64,000 nucleotides of DNA, from positions 14,200,348 through 14,264,347 of the forward strand of contig CAIIXF020000006.1 of assembly GCA_903813345.2 (NCBI GenBank), in the 5' to 3' direction. Under the pieces are notes generated by a model. That model ran no database searches and was not told where the DNA came from. It saw only the letters and a list, made by a program, of their open reading frames with translations. Shown here in pieces: positions 31,618 through 44,800 of the stretch (position 1 is the stretch's first letter; every line of letters begins with the position of its first letter). The DNA comes from Owenia fusiformis (taxonomy: Eukaryota; Annelida; Polychaeta; Sabellida; Oweniidae). Both the position numbers and the translations under genes were made by a program.

Positions 31618-32870
31618 TTTTGAACAATCAGAAGAAATTTTTCAAATAAACAAATATCAAAGTTTTATTCAGTTATCATTTTTGGCATTAGAGATGTATG
31701 AACTGACTGCGCAATAGACATTGAGCTTCTACCATTAGTTCATTGATACTCATTTTTAATCCACGAACAGAAGATTTTCTGTTGACACACATATATCATC
31801 CAAAAAATTATCCATATAAATACAAGACACAGGATGAACAATATTGCACCCTTGAACATAATATCAAGATGGATTAATGTTCCAAAGTTTCTCAATATTG
31901 TGCTGATTGTGCAGTATGCTATTTTCAAAAGGGATTAAGGCAATCAATGTAAAATTTTAGACAATAGTTTGCTTGGAAATGGAGGGAAGAATTTAACATA
32001 AAAGATTTAAGGATGGAAAGTCCCAAATGGCAACAAAAAATAAACCTACAATTTCCTAAAAAATACAAAGAAACATACCTTAAAAAATTCAGATTAATCC
32101 ATAAAACAGTTTGGCTGGAATCCATAGGAGGAAAAAGGGTGCAAGGGTGCAATAAAAAGATCTAAAACAGTGGAGTGTTATGCTTGGATAGATCCAAGAT
32201 CAATGACATTGCAATTGGCAAATACATTTTCAGTACATCTAGGTACATGAACTTGGATATTGAATTATTAGAGACAATTTACTTGGATATTTATATTTAT
32301 TAATATCAAGTCCATTCATTCGGTCTACATTTTGAAATAGTTCTTTTGGTAATGGCCTAACAACACAGCTCACATTTAAAGGTTGCTCCGGATTGATTAT
32401 CTACTGAGTGAATCCGTTCTAATAATAATGTGAATCATGATTTGAAAAGTCCAATCATCTATTCGTAAAATCAGCAAAATGTGCAATGTTTTTATACAAT
32501 TGAAATATTGGAATATTTGTTTCAAAATATTTCAGAGCAGAGAACATTGACCTCGCCTGTTCTTATGTCTTATATCTAGATATATGAAGAATTACTGAAA
32601 AGTACACGTGTACTCTTGCTTGGATACTAGGTTAATATTTTGGTGTTCTCTCATAATGCGATTAAGGACCATTTTGTCCCTGATTTACACCTCCTATCAA
32701 AAATGAAAACCAAATATCAATTTTTTTCAAATTAAAATTCACTTCATTTTAAAAACCAATGAACATTTATAAATCAAAAATTATTAATAATTTGATTATT
32801 TGGTGGAGATTGATCTATTGACATTGTATAAGTGTATCAGCATGTGACTTTTAAACAATATTGATATTCC
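31618..32870. other. Intergenic / PRPF4 3' flank
   Basis: AT-rich sequence between the tRNA-like remnant and the PRPF4 stop codon. On the minus strand an AATAAA lies at 32296-32301, about 570 bases after the PRPF4 stop, and could end its 3' UTR. Nothing else recognised. Confidence 0.4.
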
Positions 32871-35800
32871 TCAAAGGTCAGGAGCCCACAGTTTGAATGT
32901 CCTATCATATGAACTAGTGGCAATATATTGTCCATTAGGTGAAATATCAACAGACATTATCTTTCCTTCGTGTCCAGCTAAAGTCTTAAGGGGAGACCAT
33001 ACAGGGTGAGCCCAAACCTGAAAATAAAAAAAATAAATACATTTACGGAGTGTCTCAAAGTATTAAATATTTCTAATAGCGATAATGCCTGGATCACTTT
33101 TGTAGCGATTTATCGGCTGGTGCCTGGCCGATTGAGAGTGTTTTGTTCAAAATTGCATGTAGGACAAAATACTCAATTGACCAGGCGCCAACCGATGAAT
33201 CGGAGTAAATGTGACCAAGGCATTACTGTTGAAGAAAACAATCTGACAAAAACACAAAGGAGGTTGCAAAAATACAGGTGGCTATGTTACAGTATGTTAA
33301 AGCGACTTCAAGGTTCGGATTGGGGGTGTACCCCGGAAATGATAAAGCAAAAAATCTAAATCCATATATTTCAATTAAAAAGAGCTTGAAAAAATTCTTT
33401 CACACAAAAGGTTTACAGTTAAACTGTGTATTATTCATTGAGACAACCAAGAAATGACATGATTCGTGCACTTTGTTTTGATTGGCAAGGTGAAGGATAA
33501 ATACTAAACTTAGGATTTATGTGGTGAGTCTAGTGGGTCTTTTATACATGTATGAAAATATGTAAGACATCTAGATTATTTTGTCCCTGAACTTCAAGTA
33601 GAAAAACGGCATTTTGCCAAGAAAGAGAATGTCAAGGTGCTATAACATTGATGCACTAGATGTACTAAACAAGGAAAGTAACTCAAAACTCTAAATAGTT
33701 GACTTTATTCTTTATGCACTTAAAACATTTAAAGGGTAACTTGCCTTTTTATACATGTAATTAACAATAACAATGGATGCCACCAGAACTTGAACCTCCA
33801 GTCCCTCAAGAACCCCCCCTCCATGTCCCCTCAGCTCTTTTTTGGGTGAAGCTGAGATTGGATACATTTTAAGAGAATTTGTCCTTGACATTCGATTTGG
33901 ACATATATAATAATGTAGGTGTTTTTGTGTACACATGTGTATGTGTAGGTGTTATACCTAAGGTTAAGGTTGGGGACAAAACCCCTAGAAATAATGAATA
34001 GTGAAAATGTGCTCATGAATCTACTGAATACAAGATATAAAAAATAATATAACTACACCTACATCAAACCCCATAAATATGAATGTCTGGAATAGTTCAA
34101 AATATACACACTCAAGGGAGGTACCAGATAATTGTCATACAAAAACGAGAAATAAGAGTTGAGAAATTTTGCATGAGTTTTTTCATCCACTTTATCTATG
34201 AATATACCTTTAATCACTAGTCTACTAATAAAACCACTAAAGTGCAGATAAAATGTGTACCTATTTAATTATTTAGAGAATGAAAGGTAAACTTGGTGGG
34301 CTCAGGGTGTAAAAGAAGTACAAGAAGTTCATTTGGATTTGAAATATAACCAGTACTAAAAATGTTTTGATACTGCTGAAGAGTGAAAACTTGCATGTTG
34401 AAGAGCCAATATTAGCAAATTGTTTTTAGATATATTAACAAGGCATTAACATGACAAAATGTCACCACTTAGTTGCTCACAATATTATGAGTTCAATCTT
34501 AAGTCAGATTTGGATTTCTGAGAACTCGTAGATGGTTTTCTTGGAAACATGTAGATGATTTTGAAAAAATTGAAGTCCATCTAAACAGTATTTGTTAATT
34601 TATTGGAAGTTATTGGCAGAATTTATTCAAGATGCCATCACCAACCGCCAACCACCAACCGCCGCCAAAAAAACGGAGACCATAACAATATGTCACCACT
34701 TTTTGGTGGTGACATAATGAGCAAAATAATGCACTCTTCACATTTATTAGATGACAACATTTTCTACCTAAATACATCCCACTGGCAGTTGGCCAAGTTG
34801 AAATGAAACAAGACTAAAGTACAACGATATTTTTTAAAATACAGTGAAACCTTTAAGTAGAAAACCTATGAAAGTGGAACACCTCTATTAGTGGAACACT
34901 TTTGGAATACTTTTTCAGAGTCCCAAGACCAACTGACTTAATGTTAAATGAACCTCTATAAGTGGAACACCTCCCAAGTAGAACACTATTTAGAGGAACC
35001 AAGGTATTCTACTTAGACAGATTCTACTGTATTGTCTTTTTGCTATTTTGTCAATGTGAAAGTGTGCACATATACGATCATCGTAACTAAAATTGGGAAA
35101 TAATGTGATAATGTCATACATGTCAGAGAAGAGGGATGAGTCTTTTTGGAAAGGTTTTACGATATAAACACTGTTTATAGTAAACAGTTTATCAAAGAGA
35201 ATACATGGATGAAGTTTTTTCTACCTTGCTTACACTACTTTTAGCTGCCAGTCGATCGATTTCCTATTCTAATACTCAATAGATGAACATCTTTCAAATG
35301 ACTTTCATGATATTTTCTGTCAAAATATCTGTAACAATGGGGTAGGTATTGGGGGGGGGGGTTGAATCAGAAATGCTGTCTCATCATGCCCATAATATAC
35401 AGATACCTGTATTTTTTCTGTTCTTCAAAATAATTATATTCTAACTACTCGCTGATCATCTCACTAATTCCAAAAATGTAATAATTTATGGATTTTCAGA
35501 TAATCAATGTGTGCAAAATGTAATGGACTCCACCAGATCATTTTATTAATGACGTTGGTGGCAATAGGCCCATATATTGACTGAGTCACTTATCTTTAAA
35601 CTGATTATGAATACTAAGTCATACTTGAACTTCTAGTTGAATTAATGGCAATATATAGGTTGCCGGATTTTGGGCACACTCAAATATTAAAAAATTGAAA
35701 ATATTGTTTTCATTATTTATGCCTTTTATTTTATGAGTTTTACATTTCAAAACTGTGCATTCATACGTATACTCATTCAATTATGAATACACCAAACATA

Positions 35801-38800
35801 TTTCTTTGATATGCATACAAATAATTAGTTGAAAAAATAATTTTTATATGTGAATGTACTTGAAGCAATACAAACAGTATGTTTTGTCAAGATCACCACT
35901 TGTTCAGAATTTTTGTTGAGTCATGTATGTAGTACTTAATATACAGGCATAGTGATCATATGTGAACATTTGCACTATTAAAATGGGAAAATGTCAATGA
36001 ACCGATCAATGAAAAATTTGGACTAAGACCATATCTATCAAAATATTAGATCATGGGGCTTGGTTGGCAATCTTTTAAATTGTTGGCTCTTTTTCAATTT
36101 ACTACATTACAGGCTATCCAGAAATTGCCTTCTTTGGCATACATTCAGACAAACATTCAGAATAATACTCACTTTATTACAAGTTTGATTTTTAATCAAA
36201 ATGGTATTCAAACTTTAGACTTAAGACATCCAACATTTAGTCAATAATAAAAGACTTAATTTTTCACTGAAGATTCATGAAATGTTTCCATGATGGTATG
36301 GATACATGGGTCTGTATGTGGTGATTACTCAAATGCTAGTAAATAGTTACCAGTTTCGCAACCAGGTGGCTAATTTGGGGGAAATAACATGACAGAGCAT
36401 TACAAAGTTCCCTTAAACTTAAATATTCATCAGCCTTAGTGGTTCAATTTTCACATTGCCCTTATGCCATATCTGATAGTTAATCCTTATATGTATGTGT
36501 CTCGTGATTATTCAAATTAAAATATGTCCAATAAAAGAACATATTTTCAGCCCATAACAAGAAAAGATATTTCACTTTTTGTGATTTTACAACATTGGGT
36601 CTATGGGGAATCTCCCCGACCTAGAAGTCACATTTTCAAGGAAATTCAAATTTTCAAAGTTGATTAACTGCGCATGGTTTATAGAGTACAAAAATGAGCA
36701 AAAACAGAATGATTTTACTTTGTGCGATATCCTATTAGGAGTGAAACGATCCTACAATCTCTTTTGATATGGAACATTCTTAGTTTTATAAAGCTTAAGC
36801 CTGTTAGATGACGGGGATGGGGATGGGGGGGGGGGAGTTCGACAGGTGCAAATTCAATGTTGATCTTTTGATTAACTCTATTGTCTTAGTATCGTACATG
36901 TATAATATTCACTGATTTTTGCAATGTTCGTAGGTTTCCACATTAGAAAATCTGATTCTTAGTGCAGTGTACAGTTTTCATTCATTTCCGCTATCTGAAT
37001 CAGTGTATCTCTGACATCATTTGACTAGTGCCAGTAACATTGTGAAACTGCACCTCCCTTTGGGGAGAGGAAAGTGTCTGACGAGTCTGTTAACTGAAAA
37101 TAATCACTAAGCTGAAAATTTCAAGTTTTAAGAAATCATTTTTATTCTCATTGTGATCTCATTTCTGTTACAATTGTGTATTTCAAAAACTCGTATACAT
37201 AGTACATGGTTTAGACTCAAACTTGGATAATATGTGCTAAATTTGAAGGGGATTCTCTCAAGACTTTCCAGACATTTTGTATAAGTAATATTTGTAGGTT
37301 ACAAATCTTTCATTAAAGTCATTCATGGGTCAATGTAACCTGTACTGAATAAAGCACATGTCATCCCCGTGAATTGTATAAGGTCACAGTAATCTCTCAT
37401 GTCACTTTACATATTCCAAATATGGTCCAATAGTATTTCTTTGAAATAAACCGTTGAAATGTAAGAATAAATGAGATCATATGAGTCCTACTGTCAGAAA
37501 GAGAGACTGAGAAAAATATGTTGGGAGGGGGTAACTAGATGTGAATAGGGAAAGTATGGATGGAGAGACAAGGCGAGTGGTGAACTGAGAGCGGGAGGGG
37601 GAGAATTCACCATTCATTAGTTTGATCTCACTCTTAATTCAAATATTATAACACCATACAATTAGATTGTGTTGTTGTTTGAGTTGACTTTAAATCACTT
37701 CAATCTTCTTTTCTTTGACGTAATAAGGTAACATGAACTTTAAAGACAAATGTCAGAAAGTGTCTCCTCATATGATTTATAATGCTAACTGAAGTTCATT
37801 CTACCCTGTTACAATTTAAAAGGGCAACAAGTAGTGCAGAGGGGCAATTCAACGATCATGGACCAGTGTCAAAATATATTTAAGTTTGGATATTTCATCA
37901 AGACTTACATCTATATTTATTATCTAAAGAAACCACTTAGATAAACATTATTTCAGCTGATATTCTTTTTGAAACATGGTGGATCTTAAACATATAAAAG
38001 TGGCTTTCCCCTTTTTGAGGCTTTGAACTAATTTACACTTCTTAATGCTGAAACTGATAGTTTATCCATACATTTTAAGAAAACAGGTATGTCAAGGAAG
38101 ATGTTAAGCCAAATGTTGTATTGATAGCTCAGAAAAAGTAAAAATTTTCCTATTTTCTCTCTACAGGGCTTGTTACCCCTTTAAGTAAGCAAAGCATTTA
38201 GCACAACCTGAGTCTATATAATGACACATACCTTAGCTGTAGCGTCATATGATGCCGTCACCAGGTAATTTCCCTTCTCAGCTGAAACAAAAAGGGTAAA
38301 CATTATAAGTTGATAACAGTGACAGAACTAGCATGCTAATCTACTGCTCTCAATACCATATTAGTCGCTAGTAATTATTTTGATTTTAATTTGAAGTCTA
38401 TGAAACCAAGTCTTATGAGAGAAAGAGCTTGTGTTTCTTGCAAATTACTATTGCTTGAAATATGCACTGTGGTAACCAAGAACCGATTTATTCTCTATAA
38501 CGTTACCGAATCAGTTATTCTAGTATCACCAGTCTCATAACTATTCGTGAAAAATGTTTTGTCGCCCAAATGTGTATGAATTAAAACTGTGTATACTTTT
38601 CTTGATTTTTCTGTTTAGAGGGGGCCAATTATGCCTTCATGTTTGACAGTTCACAATTAATGTACAGTTTTATTTGATTTCTTATAGAAATACAAAATGT
38701 TTATACTGACACACAGCCTTACTTACTGTCCTTTTCTATTGAGAAATGTAGAAATAATGTTGGGGTCAATGTTGCACAGAGGCGTCTGTCTCAATTAATA

Positions 38801-41800
38801 GAGGAGTTAATATATAGGGGGTCATTAACAGAAAGTTTGTAAAGTTACGAATTCGTAAATCAGTTGTTGTAACCAGGGATATAATGATGTCACACTTAGA
38901 GAACAATGGACTTTACAAATTCTTAACTTTACGAAGTTCCCCCAGATGGATAAATAGATGGCATTAGTAGTTGGGGTCAGGCAAGGTCACCTGACTGAAA
39001 ATACAGGATGGGCCTAGAAAAGTGATACTATAATATACACGTATGTACTATAAGAAATAGCGCTACCAGTAATGCAACAATAGATTTTTGTTTCCTTTAG
39101 TTATTTGAATGTACATATATACTGATCTTGATTTCCAATAGGGATACAAATGTGTGCAAAAAAATATGCCACATATTCAGTAGTGACTACTAAACAGTAT
39201 ATATGAGACACTTTTGCATCCAGTCTCATACAGATCATTTATTTATGAGCAAATTATATGTCAGAATATTTACATTTTCTTTCAGCAAAATATTTGTCAA
39301 AACATTTTCCATATATACAAGACTTTTTATATATGTATTTTTGAGTTCGAGTGAGGACACTGGTAGTGTCAATTACCCCAGTAATGGACACAAGCAATAA
39401 CAATAAAAAGACAAAACAACCGTAGTAATTCATTGCCAGTAGGCCCTAAGGGCCAGTATACTGGTCATTACCAGGTTACTTTTGATATGGACCAGTTGAT
39501 TTTTTCACTGGTATAGGTATAGGAAAATAAAATTGCAACTGGTCCATAATGCCATTTTGACCAGCAGGTTTCAGACCCTTTTGGCATACAAGTACACTGG
39601 CAACAAATATTAATATTAATTTATTAATTTCTATTGCTAGTTACTCTTAAATTGTCGCTGTTTCAAAAATGTCTTTAAGTCTTCTATTTCATTGCCATGG
39701 TATTGCCAAAACCTGATGTCACCTTTTCTTAACAAACAATATTTATCGGTTAAACTAAAATCTCGATTAATAGTGCTGTAATTTAAAATATCAACTATCT
39801 CAAACGACTTACAAAAGCATTGGCTGAGAAGCAGTTATTAATATCTACTAAATAACTAAATGATATTTAACTTGATTCTTCATCATTTCTTATTTTTGTT
39901 TTAACTCTTAATTATTGTAGAACTATTGGCCTTCTTCACAAATATCAAAGTAATAATGCCTGTTAAACAAAGTTTTTGCTGATACTCCAGATATACCAGC
40001 ACTATCTATCCACAGAAGTATTATTCATATTTGTATAACCTTTTTTAATATTCAAAGAGACATCTATCTGTTTTCTGACTATGTCTACAAAGCTAGCTAA
40101 GAAAAAAGAATTCCATCGCTGAATGTACACAATACAAGCCTCATGTTCACCTGATGTATTTAATATGTTTTTAACACTTCCTTTAAATGAAAAATAAAAT
40201 GGTGCCTAAGAGATGTTGTTTGACAAGTGTGCCAAATAATTTTTAGTGACTATTAATAAAGATATTTTAAACTCATAACATGTGTACAATTTAACATATT
40301 ATTTTATCTATCTGTATTGTATTTTATGTATATGTATTTCTTGTATGTACTGCCGCACTGGAATTTTCCATTGTGCCACTGCTTAAAAAGTGTTTGACAA
40401 ATAAATAAATAAAAAAAACAACAAGATTGACAGATTTTGAACCAATTTCTGAGTGCTTGACTCAAGGTTGGATCCTCTTATACATATTTCACACTATAAA
40501 ACGCTATAATGTGACAAATTGCAAATTCAGTTAAAACTTGAGATTGGCGGCCATATTTGATCTAAAATTTTACATACATAAGTTCAAAAGTGTTCCAAAC
40601 AAAAACAATCAAAACAAGAGAAAATGCAGACATAAATTCAAACTTACGCTGGTATTTAACTTTTGAGATGAGGTTTGTATGGGCTGGTATTGTATAGACA
40701 CACATCCTTTGCCTCAAATCCCAGATTCTAACGGAATTATCTTCACTTCCTGTAGCCACGTGATATCTGAAAATATAAAAGAACAAATGAGTAACATTTT
40801 TAATTGTGAAATAATGAGAGTTCAATGAACAAGAAACAGCTATTAAGCATGTTTTTAAACTTGAAATTAGTAAATATGTTACTGTATTTTAACAGATGTT
40901 ATTGTAAGTTGTGGTTAATACCCAATGATTTGTTAAGGGTTTCATAAAAATAGAAATCTTGAGTAAATTTTGCTGAATTAAATTAGAAAAAAGGTCATGT
41001 AGTTAACGTATACATAATTAGATTAAAAAATATTACAACATTCATTTTCAGGTAAGGTCTTCATCTTTATTCAAATACCATATTCTCTCTAATAAATGCA
41101 CAGTGCCAAACTCTCCTGGAGGAGCAGTCTCAAATGACAAAATCCCCACAGATTTTTTGAAAGATGAATATATGGGCGATAATAGGGTATTTCATGATTT
41201 TCCTCTTTAAAAGTGGACTCAGTCCGAGTAGATAACATAATATTATACCTCGATGTTTTTCTCATACATTTATCGATCGGCTGAATGTGTTTTCATAGGT
41301 AATCAACATATACTGTACATAATATGTGTCAATATCGATGAAAACATTCACTCCAATCCTTCTGGCGAGGCTGCTATTTTGGAAATTGACGCCGATACAA
41401 GAGTCAAAATCTAAAGGCTTTCTGTTAACTGACTGGTCTTCATAGTCATGAAGTTCGTAGAATACTACTACATATTTAAAAAGGAATGAATATTTGTTTC
41501 TGTAGGAAAAGGTAAAGGAACATATCTGCGGATTGGAAGCTCCCATGATGAACTCCGAGTGGCGAATGGTTACCGATACGCTTCTGTCGTATTTGACATT
41601 TATTTTGGCTTTTAACTCATCACTAGAAGTTATCATGAATGTACTTAGTTCTTAAGATTTCGGAGACATGTCTGTAACAGCATTGTGCACAGAAATGGCT
41701 CAATCGATAGCGGTAAGTGAATTAATGGAATTTACCCAATTATTTTTTTCAAATTTTAAATATTTTTCTTGTTTTTTGTTACTCAAGTTTCCAGTCTTTC

Positions 41801-44800
41801 ATGGAAAAGTTGGGTGTACGTTTATTATATTGTGCGCCTATTAGAGAGAATACAGTACTATGAACGTTGTTCTGAGATATATCAAATCAATGAATTTAAC
41901 AAGATAGCAAAGAATGAAGCTACATGTATATTTACCCATTTGGAGAAAAATCAACAGAAAGCAATCCTTTGAGATGCCCTTCCATGAACATGATGCAGCG
42001 GCCAGTTCGTAAATCCCAGATGCGACAAAATGAATCCTGACCAGCTGTTGCAGCGAGAGATCCATCATTTTGGAATGCGATGTCATAAACTGGTTTACTG
42101 TGACCTTCTTGATGCAGAATCTCTTCCTGGGCCTCAAGGTCCCATAAACGCCAGGAGTTATCAAAACTGTGGCACAAGATAAAATTTATATTTATGGTAA
42201 TGGTTTTAGAATCCCAAATATAATGGAAACGAGGGGAAGCAGCAATGAATGAAGTACACCAGGTCATGTGGTTAACATTCTTAACTGAATGGGTATGTTG
42301 GTAATGATTGAAACGCAGTTGTAGAAGTAAATGTAAACTGGAGAGATTTTTCATATCAGTCATCTTACTTTTTCTCTCTTTTAGTTAAATAAATTTCATT
42401 CATTTATGTTAATTTCATTATTCTAGTGGTAGAATCTGGTCATAGAAGATGCTTTAGATAAGTGTTTGAGTGAGAAATGGTCATTCTGTACTTACCAACA
42501 TGTTCCAAGGAATCTGCCGGAGGGATGGTAGGCCAAACGAGATACCCTGTAGGGGGCGTGACCCTCAATGTCTGCAACAGGCTCCTCACTGGAACATGAG
42601 ATAATGTTAGGTCACAATAGGTTTGTCACAATAATATTTTGTCACAATAACAGGAATGCTACATCTATCCTTGTATATTCACTGTATCTAAGGATGTGAA
42701 CAATTTGACAGACTCACTTCAAAATAATGTTTACAAAAATGATCACAGAGTGGTGATGATTGGAATGAGGGATAAAAACCTTGTATGGAATAAGAAACTC
42801 AGCTGATTTTTCATTATACACTTGCATTTGTGCTGATCATATGTTGAATCAGATGAAAGATTGCTAGTGGCCCACACTATGTGATGTTAAGTACCTTTTG
42901 AGATTCCATAGTTTAACTGAGCCATCTGCAGCACATGATGCCATGCAACAAGCATCGTCCTCTAGAGACAATGTGGCTTGAGGGTGGAACACTATTGCAC
43001 CAACATTACAGCTGTGACCTGGAATAGTAAAATATCAGTATTCAGTACAGCTGAATATCTATTATTATCCAAAAGCTGATGTCAGCTCTGTATGATAGCA
43101 TGTATGACATTTTGCAAGTGCGTGGACAAATTGATATCTGTGGAATAGGGAGAATATTCCATAAATATAAAATGATATCAATCAAAATCATAGGATGTCC
43201 TATACTTATCCCATACTTATCTTATACTTATATCGTTTATCCATACAACAACAATCACTGATATTTCTTATATTGGGGAGATCTGTGTGATATCTTTCAG
43301 AAAATGGTTTATCAGCCCAATATGTTGCTTCGCTCACTCATGTGGATATTGTATACCAAATCGTCCATAAAAATAATATCACTCAAAATGACCTGATATA
43401 ATTTGTATATAATGTACAATTTTATTTATTTTTTGCCAACTGTGGTTGGGGTGAAGCAATTGAACAGATGTGACATGAAGTGAATTAAGCTATAGGATTG
43501 AAATATTACATCTGCTCAAGTTATGATTGCAATTGTGATTTGAATTGAATGAACAGTGTACTCTAGGTAACGAACAAGTTAATGCAGCATAACCCTAAGT
43601 GGCAAAAAAAGGACTAAGAACCGAACAATCTCTAGTGTATTAACTATGATCCAGACGATAATTTCCGCTTGTATAGGAAAATAACATAACATGGTCCAGA
43701 GTTTAAATTTTGACCTTTAGGTCTTAATAGTCTTAAATTCAATGATTTGTTTGTACCTACCTCTCAATGTCCTAATTGGTTCACACTGGGGAACTGACCA
43801 CAATTTACAAAGGCCACTCCTGCAAAAGTAATTCACTTATAATAATAGTAGAACCCAATTGTCTTTTATAGCATTGACATTGCAAAACCTTGAAAAACAG
43901 CAATCATATTCTACGATTGTAGTTGTATGCTGTATGCTGTTACACACACCTAACACCAAGCACCGAACACTGTCTATATAAAAAGTTGGAGACTAAAACA
44001 ATATGTCACTACTTATGATGGTGACAAAAAACACCATGAGATTCCATTCTGTGTATGTTCAATAAACCATGCTGAAAGCTGTGCTATGAAGATGGAGAAA
44101 GTACATACCATGAGCCAGTGACCAGCATATTAGAGTCTGGGCTAAATTGGCAGGATGATATTGGTCTCGTGTCTCCTATCTGACTGCATTCATTTGTTAG
44201 AGACTGAAATATAATTGTAAAATATGCGGTCTTCTAGATTATGGTTATTTTTGCATTCTCTGAAATCTGATGAAATTAAGATATTTATTAATGACCTTAG
44301 GATGTACATCATTTCTTGAATAACACAAGTTAAAAATAAAATTCTTAAAAATAAATAAAAGTGAAATGAAGAAAGATATCTCAAGCAAACTTTGAGAAGA
44401 CAATCATACATTCTATTAATATTAAGAATAATCAGATTATCTCTAGGCATATTCTGAAGAAACATTAATTTCTTCAAAATATGTTTAACAATTCACTTGA
44501 AGACAGTCTTAGGTGTCCCAATAAAATTGAGCAAATTGAGCTGACACTCAATTCTCAGAGTTATGCAACAAACTGTATTGTTCATGCTTGAATACGAGAT
44601 AAAAGACTGGGATGAAAGTGCAAACAACATTAACATTTTTCCAAGCAATTTGCCATTCAAAAAGATCCATGATATCAAATGGTATGTCTTCAAAAATTGA
44701 AAGAACTGTGGATATTGCTGATTGACGAGCTATGAATTCAAACAAAAAGATTTCTTCAATGAGTTCTACAAAACAGCCATCAAAATAACTTACTCGGACA

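Larger units (their letters stand above)
33018..38231 (-). other. PRPF4 intron 12 (5.2 kb)
   Basis: Carries a foldback at 33077-33230, a hairpin-end element at 34438-34717 and a pogo/Tc1-like MITE at 34840-35031. From 35032 to 38231 I see only AT-rich sequence with short G-runs near 35350 and 36822 and no gene. Confidence 0.6.

Noticed and set aside
33006-33359. 117-codon plus-strand frame overlapping the PRPF4 last-exon border
   Set aside because: It reads through a foldback element and antisense to the exon edge; no family resemblance.
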